63,740 nucleotides of DNA from Candidatus Thorarchaeota archaeon (GCA_016839245.1 JAEOUN010000044.1:1-63740), one strand, 5' to 3'. Counted from the stretch's first letter, positions 9,358-19,150 are shown. Notes: a model not told the origin generated them from the sequence alone. Program-made: numbers and translations.

Positions 9358-11082
9358 TCATGACATGAATAGTAACTTGGAAACTGCTGAACGAAGATCG
9401 TCTTCCGAGAGGAATCCTGACAATTGTTCTTTGCCCATCTGGATTGTAGGAAGAGCGGGAAGATCACTCTCATTGACATCGCTTGTTGGATCATCAACAT
9501 TTACTATGTTCAAATAGGAAGTGCCAATTCCAAACTCATTCAGAATCACTGTCAGACTCTCAAGAACAGGTCCACAAAAGACACAATGATCAGACTTGTA
9601 GAATATAATTGATGGTATTTTGAGCGCTTCTTTCCAAGCAGGAAGGAGAATGACAAATCTAGAACCACTAGAGGAATCTCCTGCGACTATATCCTCTATC
9701 CATATTCGGCCATCAAGGTCTGAGATATAACGATCCACTACCGCTAATCCAATCCCAGTTCCAGTTGGGAGTTCTTTTGAGTCTTCAACACGTCGGAATA
9801 TCGAAATCTTTTGCTCTTCAGTGAGAGTAAGTTTATCATCAACAAACTCAATTCTGATAGTATCTTGATCTTCAGTGAGAGATGCATTTATCGTAATAGC
9901 GACTCTATCTCTTTCCTCAATTCGACCACTAAAGTGGATGACATTAAAGAAAATATACCAAATGAATGCATGCCCATTGACCTCTAACTCACTATCAGGA
10001 ATATTCGATTTAATATCAATCTCTTTCCATTCAAAATCTCTTGTAGCTTCACGGATAGCTTTGCTGAAGTGAGGCAGTAGTTTTGTTCTGGTCTTTGTAG
10101 GAGGTGCATGGTCAAGAGAAATCAGCACACCCATATTAGCAATCATTCGTGCGGCATTTCTTAAGCTCCACGCGGTTTCACTAATTAAATATTTTAGCCT
10201 GTCAGGCAAATCTAAGGAAATTGTTAGGTCCTCGAGAGCAAAAAGGACATTCTGGTTAGTCATATTCAGATCAGTAGACATTACATCTAGGTACATGTTA
10301 GCTCTCTGACTCTCTTCACGAAGATTTTGTTCAGTTGTTTTCCGTCTTGTTATATCAATAGCCGTAAATCCGATCTCAATTGGTCGATCAACACCTGAGG
10401 AGAGTGCTCTTGATGAAACACTCACCCATATAGTGCGATTATTCTTGCAACGCATTTCAATCTCTAGACCAGTTACACTTTTTCCACGTAGTACTTCACG
10501 AATGATATCTGCACCAGGATCATATCCAAACTTCGGCTCAGGTAGGAATTTTGCAAGAGAATTTCCCAAAATCCCTTCAGCATCACATGAAAGTAGTTCT
10601 TCAGCAGCTGCATTTACCTGTTCGATTATTCCATCTCGATTTAGTGTGAAATACGCGACGGGAGACATATCATAAAGTGTAGCAAATCGATTCTCAAGCT
10701 CAGTTACAGCAGATTCAAGAGCAATCTGAGTTGAGACATTCCGAATTGAAGCTAGAATTGTTGATTGACCATCGATATTGATTGTTGTCGGTCTTATCTC
10801 AACATGTATAGGAGTGCCGTTTCTGGAAGATAACCTGGTAGTAAATTGAGTAGTAGATTGACCTGATAGAAAAGCTTCAATCTTGTCAGCATCGTGACGT
10901 TTTGATACTGTGTCAAGGATATCATCAAATGGCATATCGAGGATATCATCAACCTCATAATCGAGCATTTCAGCAAAAACAGGATTAATCATGATGATGT
11001 CTTCGCTCTCAATAACGACCATCCCATCATGAACGACTTCCATTATTTTCTGAATAAGCTGAGAATCTGAAGATGCGGACAT
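9358..11082 (-). CDS. PAS-PAS histidine-kinase-like protein with C-terminal thioredoxin-like domain; phosphoacceptor His replaced
   Basis: A 574-residue soluble protein. Two PAS domains (about 10-120 and 130-248) lead into a helical segment aligned with a HisKA domain that reads DVMSTDLNMT. The usual His of MSHDLxN is Thr (residue 270). The ATPase-like domain keeps the G2 box (GTGIGLAVVDRYI, about 442) but its G1 region reads VDDKLTLTEE instead of DNGxGI. The last 85 residues form a thioredoxin-like domain with SDHCVFCGP (Cys 500 and 503) and a cis-Pro-like PALPTI segment. It may be a redox-responsive pseudokinase. Start ATG 11082; TTG 11091 would add three residues. Confidence 0.85.
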   Translation of the reverse strand: MSASSDSQLIQKIMEVVHDGMVVIESEDIIMINPVFAEMLDYEVDDILDMPFDDILDTVSKRHDADKIEAFLSGQSTTQFTTRLSSRNGTPIHVEIRPTTINIDGQSTILASIRNVSTQIALESAVTELENRFATLYDMSPVAYFTLNRDGIIEQVNAAAEELLSCDAEGILGNSLAKFLPEPKFGYDPGADIIREVLRGKSVTGLEIEMRCKNNRTIWVSVSSRALSSGVDRPIEIGFTAIDITRRKTTEQNLREESQRANMYLDVMSTDLNMTNQNVLFALEDLTISLDLPDRLKYLISETAWSLRNAARMIANMGVLISLDHAPPTKTRTKLLPHFSKAIREATRDFEWKEIDIKSNIPDSELEVNGHAFIWYIFFNVIHFSGRIEERDRVAITINASLTEDQDTIRIEFVDDKLTLTEEQKISIFRRVEDSKELPTGTGIGLAVVDRYISDLDGRIWIEDIVAGDSSSGSRFVILLPAWKEALKIPSIIFYKSDHCVFCGPVLESLTVILNEFGIGTSYLNIVNVDDPTSDVNESDLPALPTIQMGKEQLSGFLSEDDLRSAVSKLLFMS

Positions 11083-11270
11083 ATTAAACAACTCGCTTCA
11101 TTGAGATGGTGCATGGTTACTGATAAAGAAATCCTGCGAGTCATTTGGACTTTTTCCTGAAAGGACCACTCATTTTTAGAAAGAAGATTGTTTCAGTCAA
11201 GTGAAAAAGGGATAACAATAAACGACCAATTATACTCGTCTATCTTAATAATAAATACAAGGAGTCACCA

Positions 11271-12014
11271 TTGACAACATCAAATATCAAAGAAATCCTT
11301 GATAGAATCTCAAATATCAGGTCAGCAGGTGTAATAGAACGTTACGGATTCAATGAATTTCTTGAATTAGTAAAAGAAATACATGAAAGAGTATCAGATG
11401 ATACTTGGTTAGAAGTCGGCTGGGAAATTTTAGAAGGATTAGGATTAGACGAATTTTATGGATGCGATTATGATATCTTGACTGCGTTAGAGAATATTCC
11501 ATTAGAAGCAGACCTTATCGACATTCAGAGTTTTTTCAGACACACACTTGTGGAAACACTTCTTGAGCAATTTGACTCTAATGGTACCACAGTTCTTCTA
11601 GATGTTGGAAAAATGGTTGGGACACCAGCGGATATTTTAATTCCAAGAATTCTTGAGTTGAGAAAAAAGGAGATAGAGCAGATTTCGCTTCCGATTACTA
11701 GAAGAGAATTCATTCTATTTGATGTATATATGAGAGAAATTGGTCAAATTACAGAATCCTATTATTCTGTCAAACTTAGAGATCTATGGTTTACTGCTTA
11801 TGGATGCCAAGTTCTAACCGCCCTTGGCTTTGGTCTGCAAACCGACATTGATGGTTTAAAGAAAATTGAAACTTTATTAAGAAAAATTGGATTAACCCTC
11901 AAGACAGAAAAATGTGATGAATGTCCATCAGATAACCATTTCAATATGTCTGATGCAATGAAATCACTTCTTTTAAAACGAGCTAATAAGAATGATAGAA
12001 AGTCAATGAATTGA
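11271..12014 (+). CDS. Hypothetical soluble protein
   Basis: A 247-residue mostly helical, acidic protein with no signal peptide or membrane segment and no domain I recognise. The start is TTG 11271, supported by an AAGGAGT ribosome site 5 bases upstream. A KCDECPSDNHF segment near residue 217 holds two Cys and a His that might bind metal, but this is speculation. It faces the ssb gene convergently and is divergent from the pseudokinase gene, so no operon context helps. Confidence 0.65.
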   Translation: MTTSNIKEILDRISNIRSAGVIERYGFNEFLELVKEIHERVSDDTWLEVGWEILEGLGLDEFYGCDYDILTALENIPLEADLIDIQSFFRHTLVETLLEQFDSNGTTVLLDVGKMVGTPADILIPRILELRKKEIEQISLPITRREFILFDVYMREIGQITESYYSVKLRDLWFTAYGCQVLTALGFGLQTDIDGLKKIETLLRKIGLTLKTEKCDECPSDNHFNMSDAMKSLLLKRANKNDRKSMN

Positions 12015-12099
12015 ACTTATATTTTTAAATCTGAAAGAAAGGAACAGTGGTCATCCATTCAAATGACCACAACCATAATGAAAGTAATTAGGTTAGTTT

Positions 12100-12624
12100 C
12101 TAGTACCTTCTTCTGCGATCTCCACCATCTCGGTATCCGCCGCCACGACGATCTCGGCCGCCATATCCGCCGCCGCCACCGCCGCCACCATAGCTGCTTC
12201 TACCGTAGCCACCGCCGCCTCTACCAAAGCTTCGTCGAGGGCGTTCATCAGGATGCTCTTCAGCAGACATGTCATTCTCAGTGTTGACTTCTTCAATGGC
12301 AGTCTCTGCTTCTGCGAGCTCTCCATATTTTCCAACATTTAGTCGAAGATTTCCTCGGAACAGACCAGTATATCCGTTTTTCAATGTGTAAGTCGATCCA
12401 GCATTAATGTTATCAATGGCTTCATCCCACAGAGGTACTTGCACAGTACCAGTGGAATCACCCACTGTAACATCAGCTACACGATGTGTTGCACCATCAC
12501 TACGGGAAGAAACCTCTCGCTCTTCACCTACTTCAATCACTTTGAAAGTAATTGTTATGTTTTTCATCCGTGGCTTAAGTTCAGCCACAGTCGCCTCAAT
12601 AGGCTCTCGTTCTTGATAGGTCAT
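12100..12624 (-). CDS. ssb: Single-stranded DNA-binding protein, single OB-fold with Gly/Arg-rich tail
   Basis: A 174-residue protein that parallels the crenarchaeal SSB, with one RPA-like OB fold at residues 3-115. Key stretches are VAELKPRMKNITITFKVIE, RVADVTVGDSTGTVQVPLW and TGLFRGNLRLNVGKYG. A Glu-rich linker follows, then a tail rich in Gly, Tyr and Arg with eight Gly in a row, ending GGDRRRRY. It should coat ssDNA in replication and repair; the basic, glycine-rich tail may also bind RNA or partners. The frame is open upstream to 12753, but ATG 12624 gives the family's usual N terminus and length. A strand-asymmetric GC-rich patch at 12130-12230 is the tail itself. Confidence 0.88.
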   Translation of the reverse strand: MTYQEREPIEATVAELKPRMKNITITFKVIEVGEEREVSSRSDGATHRVADVTVGDSTGTVQVPLWDEAIDNINAGSTYTLKNGYTGLFRGNLRLNVGKYGELAEAETAIEEVNTENDMSAEEHPDERPRRSFGRGGGGYGRSSYGGGGGGGGYGGRDRRGGGYRDGGDRRRRY

Positions 12625-13013
12625 TGCGAATTCTCTCACTTTTGAGATATGCAGGTCGTACAAAACTAGCGTAATCATTCTTGAATCTGCGAAATGGGAG
12701 TCCTCCCTTACGAAATCATTTATGAAAGGCGCCTGTTGCTTAATTGCCTGCATATTTTACCATTGTATGTGCCCTTATTACCTTGTTCATGATGGTCTTT
12801 TTGCTAATAAATATGAAATTTCAATATGTAAATCAGGAGTAAGAGATTATTTGCACTTCACATATATGCAGAATTCATGTTTTCATGTGGATTCTTGGTA
12901 TAGAACATGTTTGGCTTCAAATGCATACCATATTATCCATGCGGCAAATGAGTTATATGTAGCTAACAAACGTTAGTTATTTAGATGTCTTGTAGATAGC
13001 AGGTTGTGTGTAC
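12625..13013. other. Intergenic region between ssb and the TetR gene
   Basis: About 390 bases without a supported gene. The half next to ssb stays open in the ssb frame as far as 12753, but the residues do not resemble the SSB family and no good ribosome site is present there. The half next to the TetR gene holds a TATA-like TTATAT at 12953-12958 and the CTAAC/GTTAG repeat described separately. Confidence 0.5.
12963..12976. promoter_or_regulatory. Possible TetR operator (inverted repeat CTAAC-N4-GTTAG)
   Basis: A 5-base inverted repeat, CTAAC AAAC GTTAG, lies 4 bases downstream of a TATA-like TTATAT and about 37 bases before the TetR start codon. This is where an autorepressor would block transcription. 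The position is suggestive, but such short repeats are frequent in AT-rich DNA and no second copy is seen. Confidence 0.3.
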
Positions 13014-13592
13014 ATGAACTCCGATGACTCGACAAAGAAAAGAATCCTTGAAGCAGCATATAGATTATTCGTAAAGAATGGATATCAAGGCAGTTCAATG
13101 AGAGATATTGCAGAGGAAGCAGGAATTAAAGCGAGTTCTATCTATAACCATTTTTCAAGAAAAGAAGATATCTTTGAAGCAGTATTTATCGAGAAACATC
13201 CGCTATTCCATATTCTGGATACACTGGAAAAAGTAAAAGGAAAAACTGCAGAAGAACTACTAACTAATGCAATCAATCTTCTTCATAGAGATCTTCATAG
13301 TGAACCAGCCTTATTGAACTTGTTTTTTGTTGAGCTTGTAGAGATGAATGCGATGCATATCCAAGCTGCAATTGAAACTAACTTTCCAGTGGATTCAAAA
13401 TTTATGAAACAAGTTTTTTCAATGAAGAGCGAATTACGGAATATACGAGAGCCGGTTTTAATTAGAAGTCTTATTGGAACGGTCTTTGCAACAATCATAT
13501 TCAATTGGTTTATCGGTGAATCCAATTCGAAAAGATGGGGTTCAACAGCTGAAATAACAGATGTCATACTTAGAGGAATTTTAAAGAATTAA
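13014..13592 (+). CDS. TetR/AcrR-family transcriptional regulator
   Basis: A 192-residue DNA-binding repressor. The N-terminal helix-turn-helix is canonical: KKRILEAAYRLFVKNGYQG, then SMRDIAEEAGIKASSIYNHFSRKEDIF (residues about 8-52). The C-terminal ligand-binding domain is divergent, so the inducer is unknown. ATG 13014 is preferred; a GTG at 13008 is two codons upstream. The closest genes run in the opposite direction, so the regulon cannot be inferred beyond likely autoregulation through the upstream repeat. Confidence 0.88.
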   Translation: MNSDDSTKKRILEAAYRLFVKNGYQGSSMRDIAEEAGIKASSIYNHFSRKEDIFEAVFIEKHPLFHILDTLEKVKGKTAEELLTNAINLLHRDLHSEPALLNLFFVELVEMNAMHIQAAIETNFPVDSKFMKQVFSMKSELRNIREPVLIRSLIGTVFATIIFNWFIGESNSKRWGSTAEITDVILRGILKN

Positions 13593-13669
13593 GCAATCTG
13601 GGGACTGGCAAAAAAAGCAAAAGCAATGAGGTCCTGCTCAGACACTTCAATGAATTAAAAAAAGAAGAA

Positions 13670-13694
13670 GAAGCCTGTTATTTGAACAGGCTTC
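13670..13694 (-). terminator. Perfect 10-bp hairpin with U-run, 3' of the surface protein gene
   Basis: GAAGCCTGTT-ATTTG-AACAGGCTTC is a perfect 10-bp stem with a 5-base loop, 9 bases past the stop codon of the minus-strand gene. Read on the minus strand it is followed by TTCTTCTTCTTTTTTT. This is intrinsic-terminator architecture. The same layout recurs after three other genes in the window. Confidence 0.7.
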
Positions 13695-13703
13695 GAACAT
13701 CAA

Positions 13704-16229
13704 TTATTTAGTCTGTTTCTTCTTCACCATGATAACAATGATGACGACGATTATAATCCCAGCTGCACCGATGATGATGAATAGAGATATGTTAGGTGGA
13801 AGTCCACCTCCACCTGTTGTTGTATTTGTGACAGATGGGAGTACAATCACAGTCACCGCATCAGAAATTGAATAACCTGCGCGATCAAATACGGTAATAC
13901 TATAGACATAGGTTCCATTTGTCAAGCCATCAACATTGAAATTGATTGCATCTCCTGACCAACTACCCGAGGTAACTGCAGAGTCATTCATTTTGATGTT
14001 GTATTCGAATGGCAATTCACTGTTACCAATCCATCCAATAGTGTTTCCGGTTTCACCCTCTGTATACTCAATGTCAGCAGGATGATTGATAGTCGGTTGA
14101 AGCATGAATGCAATCTCATTCATCCACATCTCAAAATTATCCATGTAGGTTGAATCATCCGTATCTTCAAAATATTGAGTAATAGAGAACTGGTTACAAA
14201 GCGCTCTTCCACCTACACCAAGAATAATGGCAGACTGATTCTCATCGTAAGCAGAGGAGATACCAGCAAGAGCTGTTGCATTATCAAGAACTGATACATA
14301 AGTGAAATCAGTATTAAGAAGATTAAGTGATGAGGATATATTGTCTGCGCCGTAGTCAACAGGCATGTTGAACATTGAATGATCCGACTCCCAAATGTAT
14401 ACTGAAGGAGGACCTATTGTAATTCTAGTGTCAAGACCTGCGAATCCAAGGTAGTTCCAGATATCATCATATGAAGAATATCGAAACATGAAATCACGCC
14501 AGATGATCTTGCCGCCAGATTCCAAGTGGTCTATAATCAATGAATGCGAACTCAGAGGAGCATCATTGTTGGCATCAATAATGACCAAGTCCCATGAGTA
14601 CATCTTCAGACTCTCGTTGAAATAATCACGATTATTTGACATGAAGTAGTTGACTCTTAATTCATTGAGAGCTAATGTAGCTGGAGACTTGTAGTAGTTA
14701 TAGTTGGACCCAAGGGATGAGGCTCCATCTGTATAAAGAAGAATTTTTGCTCCGCCTGAGCAAAGCCAATTGGCAATATTCAAGCCGAATTCTAAATTAT
14801 CTTCTTCATCAATATAGTTACCAAGGAAATTGATATCGGAGGCAAGGAAGATTCTTCCATTACCAACATCCTGAATCCCTGCGACGAAACCATTAGAATC
14901 CATCCAGATGGGTGTGGCATCACCAGTTACATTGATATAAGAACCTCCCTCAAAACGGGTTGTCACCAGATCCTCGTTTATTGGGTGAAATGTGGAGTTC
15001 GTTGTAATTAGACTTGAGGAAGCATATTGGATTGATGAAATACATAAATCATATCCTGAGAGGATTTGATTAATCCTTTGATTTCGAGCAGCAAATGATG
15101 GGAATTCGCCTAAGACCAATAAACCACCGCCAGAAGAAATCCAACTCCGAATAGCTGATATTTCTGAAGCAGTATAGTTAATATTTGGTGTATTAATGAA
15201 TAGTAAATCGTATTTTGCCAAAATGTCTAATGTCAGTTCATCAGCTTCACCTGGAAATAGTTTATCCAAAGTGAAAGTATGATTTACCCACATGTCTCTT
15301 AGTTGAGAATAACGACCTACTGCATTGTATGATGATGGTTCATCTGCATCAACTCCATAATAAGGTTCATGCAAATAATCGAATAAAATCCGACCCTTAG
15401 GACTAGGTGCTAGCCACTCCACAGCGTCAGCATAGAGTTGATTCAATTCGGGTACATTACCATGAACAAGATCAAAGCTGATTGTAACGACTTTTCCACC
15501 ACGATCACTTGGGTCGAAAGCAACAATTGTCGCTAAATTCGAATCACCAGATGTACTTGCAATCTTTGTCAAATCGCTTCCAATTGAAGTTGCTTGTAGT
15601 ACGGCAAAGTCCCATGCAAGATAATTGTAAATTGCAGGAGTCGTGATGATCAAGTCATCAATTGAATATGATTTTGACACAGGATGTCGGTCATTGATAA
15701 GGATATCATTAGCTACATAGTTCCAGTAGGTAGGTCGACCTGTTGTTCCAACTGCCTCTGGGGGAAGAATACCAGCCCAGCAGAGAAATACTCCAGAGCC
15801 ATCAAACGTTAGGATACTACCACCATTTCGCCAATAATCCGCGACAAGATTAGTAATATTCTCACGAGGATTGCTATCAGCAAGGACAAATACGTCGAAA
15901 TCTGCAGTCTTTAGATCATGATTGTAGATATCATCACTATCCAATAAAGTGACTTGATATCCTTTACTCTCTAACACCTCTTGCAGGAAAGTTACATTGT
16001 TATTATTGTCTCCTGCCGAAGTATCATATACTGGACTACTCATGTTTGGCTCATTGTAAATAGCCACTCTGATCGTCTCAGGTATATAATCTGTCTGTGC
16101 TATTTCATTCTGATAAGTCTCTGAAAGTATGTTACTAGATGTTATCATCTGTTGACTGATAACGGGCACTATAAACATACCAGAGAAAAAGAGGATGAAT
16201 AGCAAAGATACTTTACTTATATTTTTCAT
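13704..16229 (-). CDS. Large secreted, membrane-anchored surface protein with glutamine-amidotransferase-like folds
   Basis: An 841-residue extracellular protein. It starts with a signal peptide (about 25 residues, KNISKVSLLFILFFSGMF) and ends with a Thr/Gly linker, a 24-residue membrane helix (about 812-835) and a KKKQTK stop-transfer tail. The body contains at least two ThuA/GATase1-like units: IRVAIYNEPNMSSP with a YQVTLLDSDDIYN segment near the N terminus, and RILFDYLHEPYYGVD around residue 280. Phrases such as WRNGGSILTFDGSG and SSGGGLLVLGEF are typical of that fold. An Ig-like beta domain precedes the anchor. Function is unknown; sugar or cell-wall binding would fit. An AAGGAGAG site precedes ATG 16229. 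Confidence 0.8.
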   Translation of the reverse strand: MKNISKVSLLFILFFSGMFIVPVISQQMITSSNILSETYQNEIAQTDYIPETIRVAIYNEPNMSSPVYDTSAGDNNNNVTFLQEVLESKGYQVTLLDSDDIYNHDLKTADFDVFVLADSNPRENITNLVADYWRNGGSILTFDGSGVFLCWAGILPPEAVGTTGRPTYWNYVANDILINDRHPVSKSYSIDDLIITTPAIYNYLAWDFAVLQATSIGSDLTKIASTSGDSNLATIVAFDPSDRGGKVVTISFDLVHGNVPELNQLYADAVEWLAPSPKGRILFDYLHEPYYGVDADEPSSYNAVGRYSQLRDMWVNHTFTLDKLFPGEADELTLDILAKYDLLFINTPNINYTASEISAIRSWISSGGGLLVLGEFPSFAARNQRINQILSGYDLCISSIQYASSSLITTNSTFHPINEDLVTTRFEGGSYINVTGDATPIWMDSNGFVAGIQDVGNGRIFLASDINFLGNYIDEEDNLEFGLNIANWLCSGGAKILLYTDGASSLGSNYNYYKSPATLALNELRVNYFMSNNRDYFNESLKMYSWDLVIIDANNDAPLSSHSLIIDHLESGGKIIWRDFMFRYSSYDDIWNYLGFAGLDTRITIGPPSVYIWESDHSMFNMPVDYGADNISSSLNLLNTDFTYVSVLDNATALAGISSAYDENQSAIILGVGGRALCNQFSITQYFEDTDDSTYMDNFEMWMNEIAFMLQPTINHPADIEYTEGETGNTIGWIGNSELPFEYNIKMNDSAVTSGSWSGDAINFNVDGLTNGTYVYSITVFDRAGYSISDAVTVIVLPSVTNTTTGGGGLPPNISLFIIIGAAGIIIVVIIVIMVKKKQTK

Positions 16230-16686
16230 TTCATACTCTCTCCTTGCTCATTTGCTTCACATAACCATATTCAGTAAATCCGTAGGCGTGCCGCAAATAG
16301 CAAATTCTGAACTTCTAATGTGTGATGAAAGTATATATTACTTCTCATCATTAGTTCTCGCATATATAAAAACTAAAATTCAGTAAGCAGTACACAATGA
16401 TGCAATAATATTGGTCCGGGCTAGTATTAAGATACTGATAATTCTACGATTACAGTTTCTTTTGCTGGTAGAATAGCAATTAACTTATAGAAAAGTGGTC
16501 GCCAAACCAATTGTTCATGAAATAAGAGAAATGTTCGTGCTTGATGCAGAAGATGGAAAAAAAGTTAGACTTAGTGAGTAGCATCACAAAGCAAGTAATT
16601 CCACTCATGTGTTATCATTCCAATATGAAGTATAATCTCCAGTATTAATAAAAAACAGAAGGAGGAGTCAATGACTCCTCTCGATT
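16230..16686. other. Intergenic region between two surface-protein genes
   Basis: 457 bases without a supported gene. It holds the terminator hairpin of the upstream minus-strand gene (16662-16680). About 110 bases before ATG 16229 it holds an AT-rich AATATATACT (minus strand, around 16333-16343) that is the best candidate TATA box of the 13704-16229 gene. I see nothing else in the middle part. Confidence 0.5.
16662..16680 (-). terminator. Perfect 9-bp hairpin with U-run, 3' of NosD-like gene
   Basis: GAGGAGTCA-A-TGACTCCTC is a perfect inverted repeat 6 bases past the minus-strand stop codon (16687). On the minus strand it is followed by TTCTGTTTTTTATTAA. The tight centre means the actual RNA loop would open by one or two pairs. 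Confidence 0.65.
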
Positions 16687-19050
16687 TTACGTACCACGCC
16701 GCTTGTAGATTATTAGTATTATGACCAATAATACAGCTGCCGCACCAGTACCAATTGCTAGAACCAAAGTGGATGGTAGTCCACCTGTGGTTCTGACTAC
16801 AATAGTTACAACCATTGATGCATTATTTCCAAATGAATCAGTGACTGATATGAGAATTGTGTAGTTGCCTGCCTGCAATGTACCAATATTAGTGAGTAGT
16901 CCGGTTGAACTAATTTGAAAATTCACAGTGTCATTTACAGCCCATAGATCGATACCAGATGGGTCTGTTGCAGTATATTGGACACTGATTGCTCCACCAG
17001 GAACTGCTTCTATGATTTCTGATCCATCTATTACAGGTGGTGTTAAGTCATCCACATTGGCAGCTGAGCTATTGCCCATGAAATGTCCAGACAGGTGGTA
17101 GACTATCAGCTCTATTGTATGAGCACCAGCAGTAAGCCCATCTACATTGACTTCGATATCTCCTCCATCCCAGACGTGAGTAAGAACACTCACACTATCG
17201 ATGAATACTTCATAATGATCGGGATGCAAGGCATATGCATGCCAAACCAGAGTATTACCAGTTTCAAGAATCTCGAAATCAATTGCACTTGGTGGTACAA
17301 GATCTAGACTCTTTGCTGGGCAAAGGTCAACATTGTCATCACCAGAATCACTTGAAATATTGTAATAACCAGTGTAGTTGTAGTTATGCCACCAGTTTCC
17401 TGTGCTAACATTATCATGCCAGTATAGAGGTTGACCAGCAAAAGTATCAGATTCGAAAGCATTGATCTCATTCCAACCAACATCGTTCCCATAGATGAAG
17501 CAGTCACCACTGTATTCCATATAGATTCCGTATTCGTTGTCGTAGACGATGTTTCCAGTGACATTTGTACCGACATTGACGACATATATGCCATATTCAT
17601 TATCGTATGCAATATTCTCAGAGATTAGATTGTAATAGCACTCTTCAGTATGTATGCCAGCCAATTTATTGCCATAGACATGGTTATTTCGGATAGTATT
17701 GTAATTACCATAGAAAAAGATTCCAGAATATGTATTGTTGTACACTTCATTGTCTTCAATTACACATTCAAGAATTCCATTAAGCAATAATATTCCAGCT
17801 TGATAATATGGTGACGATGCATAATATCCATTGCCATAGATACGATTTTGAAGGATATAGACTCCAGTAATTGGAGAGCTAGAAACCCCATATATACCTG
17901 CATCTGTGTTGTTGAAAATCTCATTATTGCAGATCTCAATTCGTTCAACATTCTCTAGAGAAATTCCTGACGGTGTATTATTCCAGAGCGAATTATCAGA
18001 GATTAACCAATCAACACTTGAACCGAGGTAAATGCCGCAGAGGGCATTGGATATCACAGGCCACCATCCATTGCCATGAATATTGTTTTGGAGAATTGTG
18101 CCATTGTTAGATGCAATTGAATCAATTCCATGGTCAGAGTTGCCAGAGATGTCATTATCAAAGATATACGCCCAATCTGAGGATGTCAAGTAAATGCCAT
18201 TTCGAGCATTATCGTAGATCTCATTTCCAACTATAGCTGCGTGTGGAGAGTCAGCAAGATGAATAGCGCCACTAGCATCACTGATATACAAATTATTATG
18301 GAAAATATTCTCCTCAATCGTAATGTAGGGCGAGACAAGTACCCAAATACCTCTATGAGAACAATCGGATATTTCATTTTGGAGAATCGTTACGAATTCA
18401 GCATTGTAGACAAATATTCCCGGGCCATCAATATTTACTATCTCAGAGTTCGTAATAACGGATTCATTACATTCATCAAGATATATACCATGACCATTGC
18501 TGTCATGAAAATTACATGAATCAATTTCAGTTCCCACTGAGTTAATACCCAAAATATTCTCTGCGCTGTTATTAGTGAATTCACAATTTAGAATTAAAGG
18601 TGAAAAAAGCATTTCCAATACGATTCCTTCGGTTTTGCCTTCAATTATAGTATCAGTGATTGAAATAAGAGATGAATTATAGACGGTTATTCCAATGGCA
18701 GACCACGGAGTTATGCTCGTGATGTAACAACTTCGTATTTCGAAGCTTAGAGTTACATCCTGTATATGTATACATGTTGTATCTGAAGTGATGTTATACC
18801 CCTCTATGATATATGGCAAGCTTGGTGATCCTTCACCAGCCCACTCTTCACTACTAGCGATGTCATTGAACATTGAATCGTTAAGTATGGAAATCGGAGT
18901 ATGAGTTTCGTATGAAAGTGAGTTAACTTTCGTTGGATTCTCAGAGGATAATATCTCTGCTTCCATATACACGGGAGGTATGACTCCAGAGAGAAGTAAA
19001 GGTATTACAAGTACAATTATGAATATTATGGCCTTTTCTACGTGCTTCAA
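16687..19050 (-). CDS. NosD-like right-handed beta-helix surface protein, membrane anchored
   Basis: A 787-residue extracellular protein. It has a signal peptide (first about 25 residues), a stretch ending SLPYIIEGYNITSD, and then about 19 parallel beta-helix coils (residues about 90-560). The coils show repeated phrases such as NEIYDNARNGIYL, NDISGNSDHGID and NEVYNNTYSGIF. Two Ig-like domains follow (about 575-755), then a membrane helix and RRGT tail. Beta-helix proteins of this NosD/CASH type usually bind or cleave polysaccharide, but no catalytic residues can be named. It is a paralogue of the 33075-35411 gene with the same domain order. Start TTG 19050, with AGGAGG 7 bases upstream. Confidence 0.85.
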   Translation of the reverse strand: MKHVEKAIIFIIVLVIPLLLSGVIPPVYMEAEILSSENPTKVNSLSYETHTPISILNDSMFNDIASSEEWAGEGSPSLPYIIEGYNITSDTTCIHIQDVTLSFEIRSCYITSITPWSAIGITVYNSSLISITDTIIEGKTEGIVLEMLFSPLILNCEFTNNSAENILGINSVGTEIDSCNFHDSNGHGIYLDECNESVITNSEIVNIDGPGIFVYNAEFVTILQNEISDCSHRGIWVLVSPYITIEENIFHNNLYISDASGAIHLADSPHAAIVGNEIYDNARNGIYLTSSDWAYIFDNDISGNSDHGIDSIASNNGTILQNNIHGNGWWPVISNALCGIYLGSSVDWLISDNSLWNNTPSGISLENVERIEICNNEIFNNTDAGIYGVSSSPITGVYILQNRIYGNGYYASSPYYQAGILLLNGILECVIEDNEVYNNTYSGIFFYGNYNTIRNNHVYGNKLAGIHTEECYYNLISENIAYDNEYGIYVVNVGTNVTGNIVYDNEYGIYMEYSGDCFIYGNDVGWNEINAFESDTFAGQPLYWHDNVSTGNWWHNYNYTGYYNISSDSGDDNVDLCPAKSLDLVPPSAIDFEILETGNTLVWHAYALHPDHYEVFIDSVSVLTHVWDGGDIEVNVDGLTAGAHTIELIVYHLSGHFMGNSSAANVDDLTPPVIDGSEIIEAVPGGAISVQYTATDPSGIDLWAVNDTVNFQISSTGLLTNIGTLQAGNYTILISVTDSFGNNASMVVTIVVRTTGGLPSTLVLAIGTGAAAVLLVIILIIYKRRGT

Positions 19051-19150
19051 AACTAAGCCTCCTAATCAGCGGATGCCAAACTCACCAACACACCTACTTA
19101 TTAGTCATGTGATAATTAGTTCATTTTCTAATTCAAATAATAAAAGGAGT

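Noticed and set aside
12063..12287. Plus-strand frame rich in His and Arg opposite the ssb tail
   Set aside because: It is the complement of the Gly/Arg codons of the SSB tail; the composition is an artefact of the repeat.
12880..12960. tRNA-like or riboswitch-like possibilities in the ssb-TetR spacer and in the element at 32.9 kb
   Set aside because: No cloverleaf arms, T-loop with acceptor stem, or known aptamer core could be completed on either strand.
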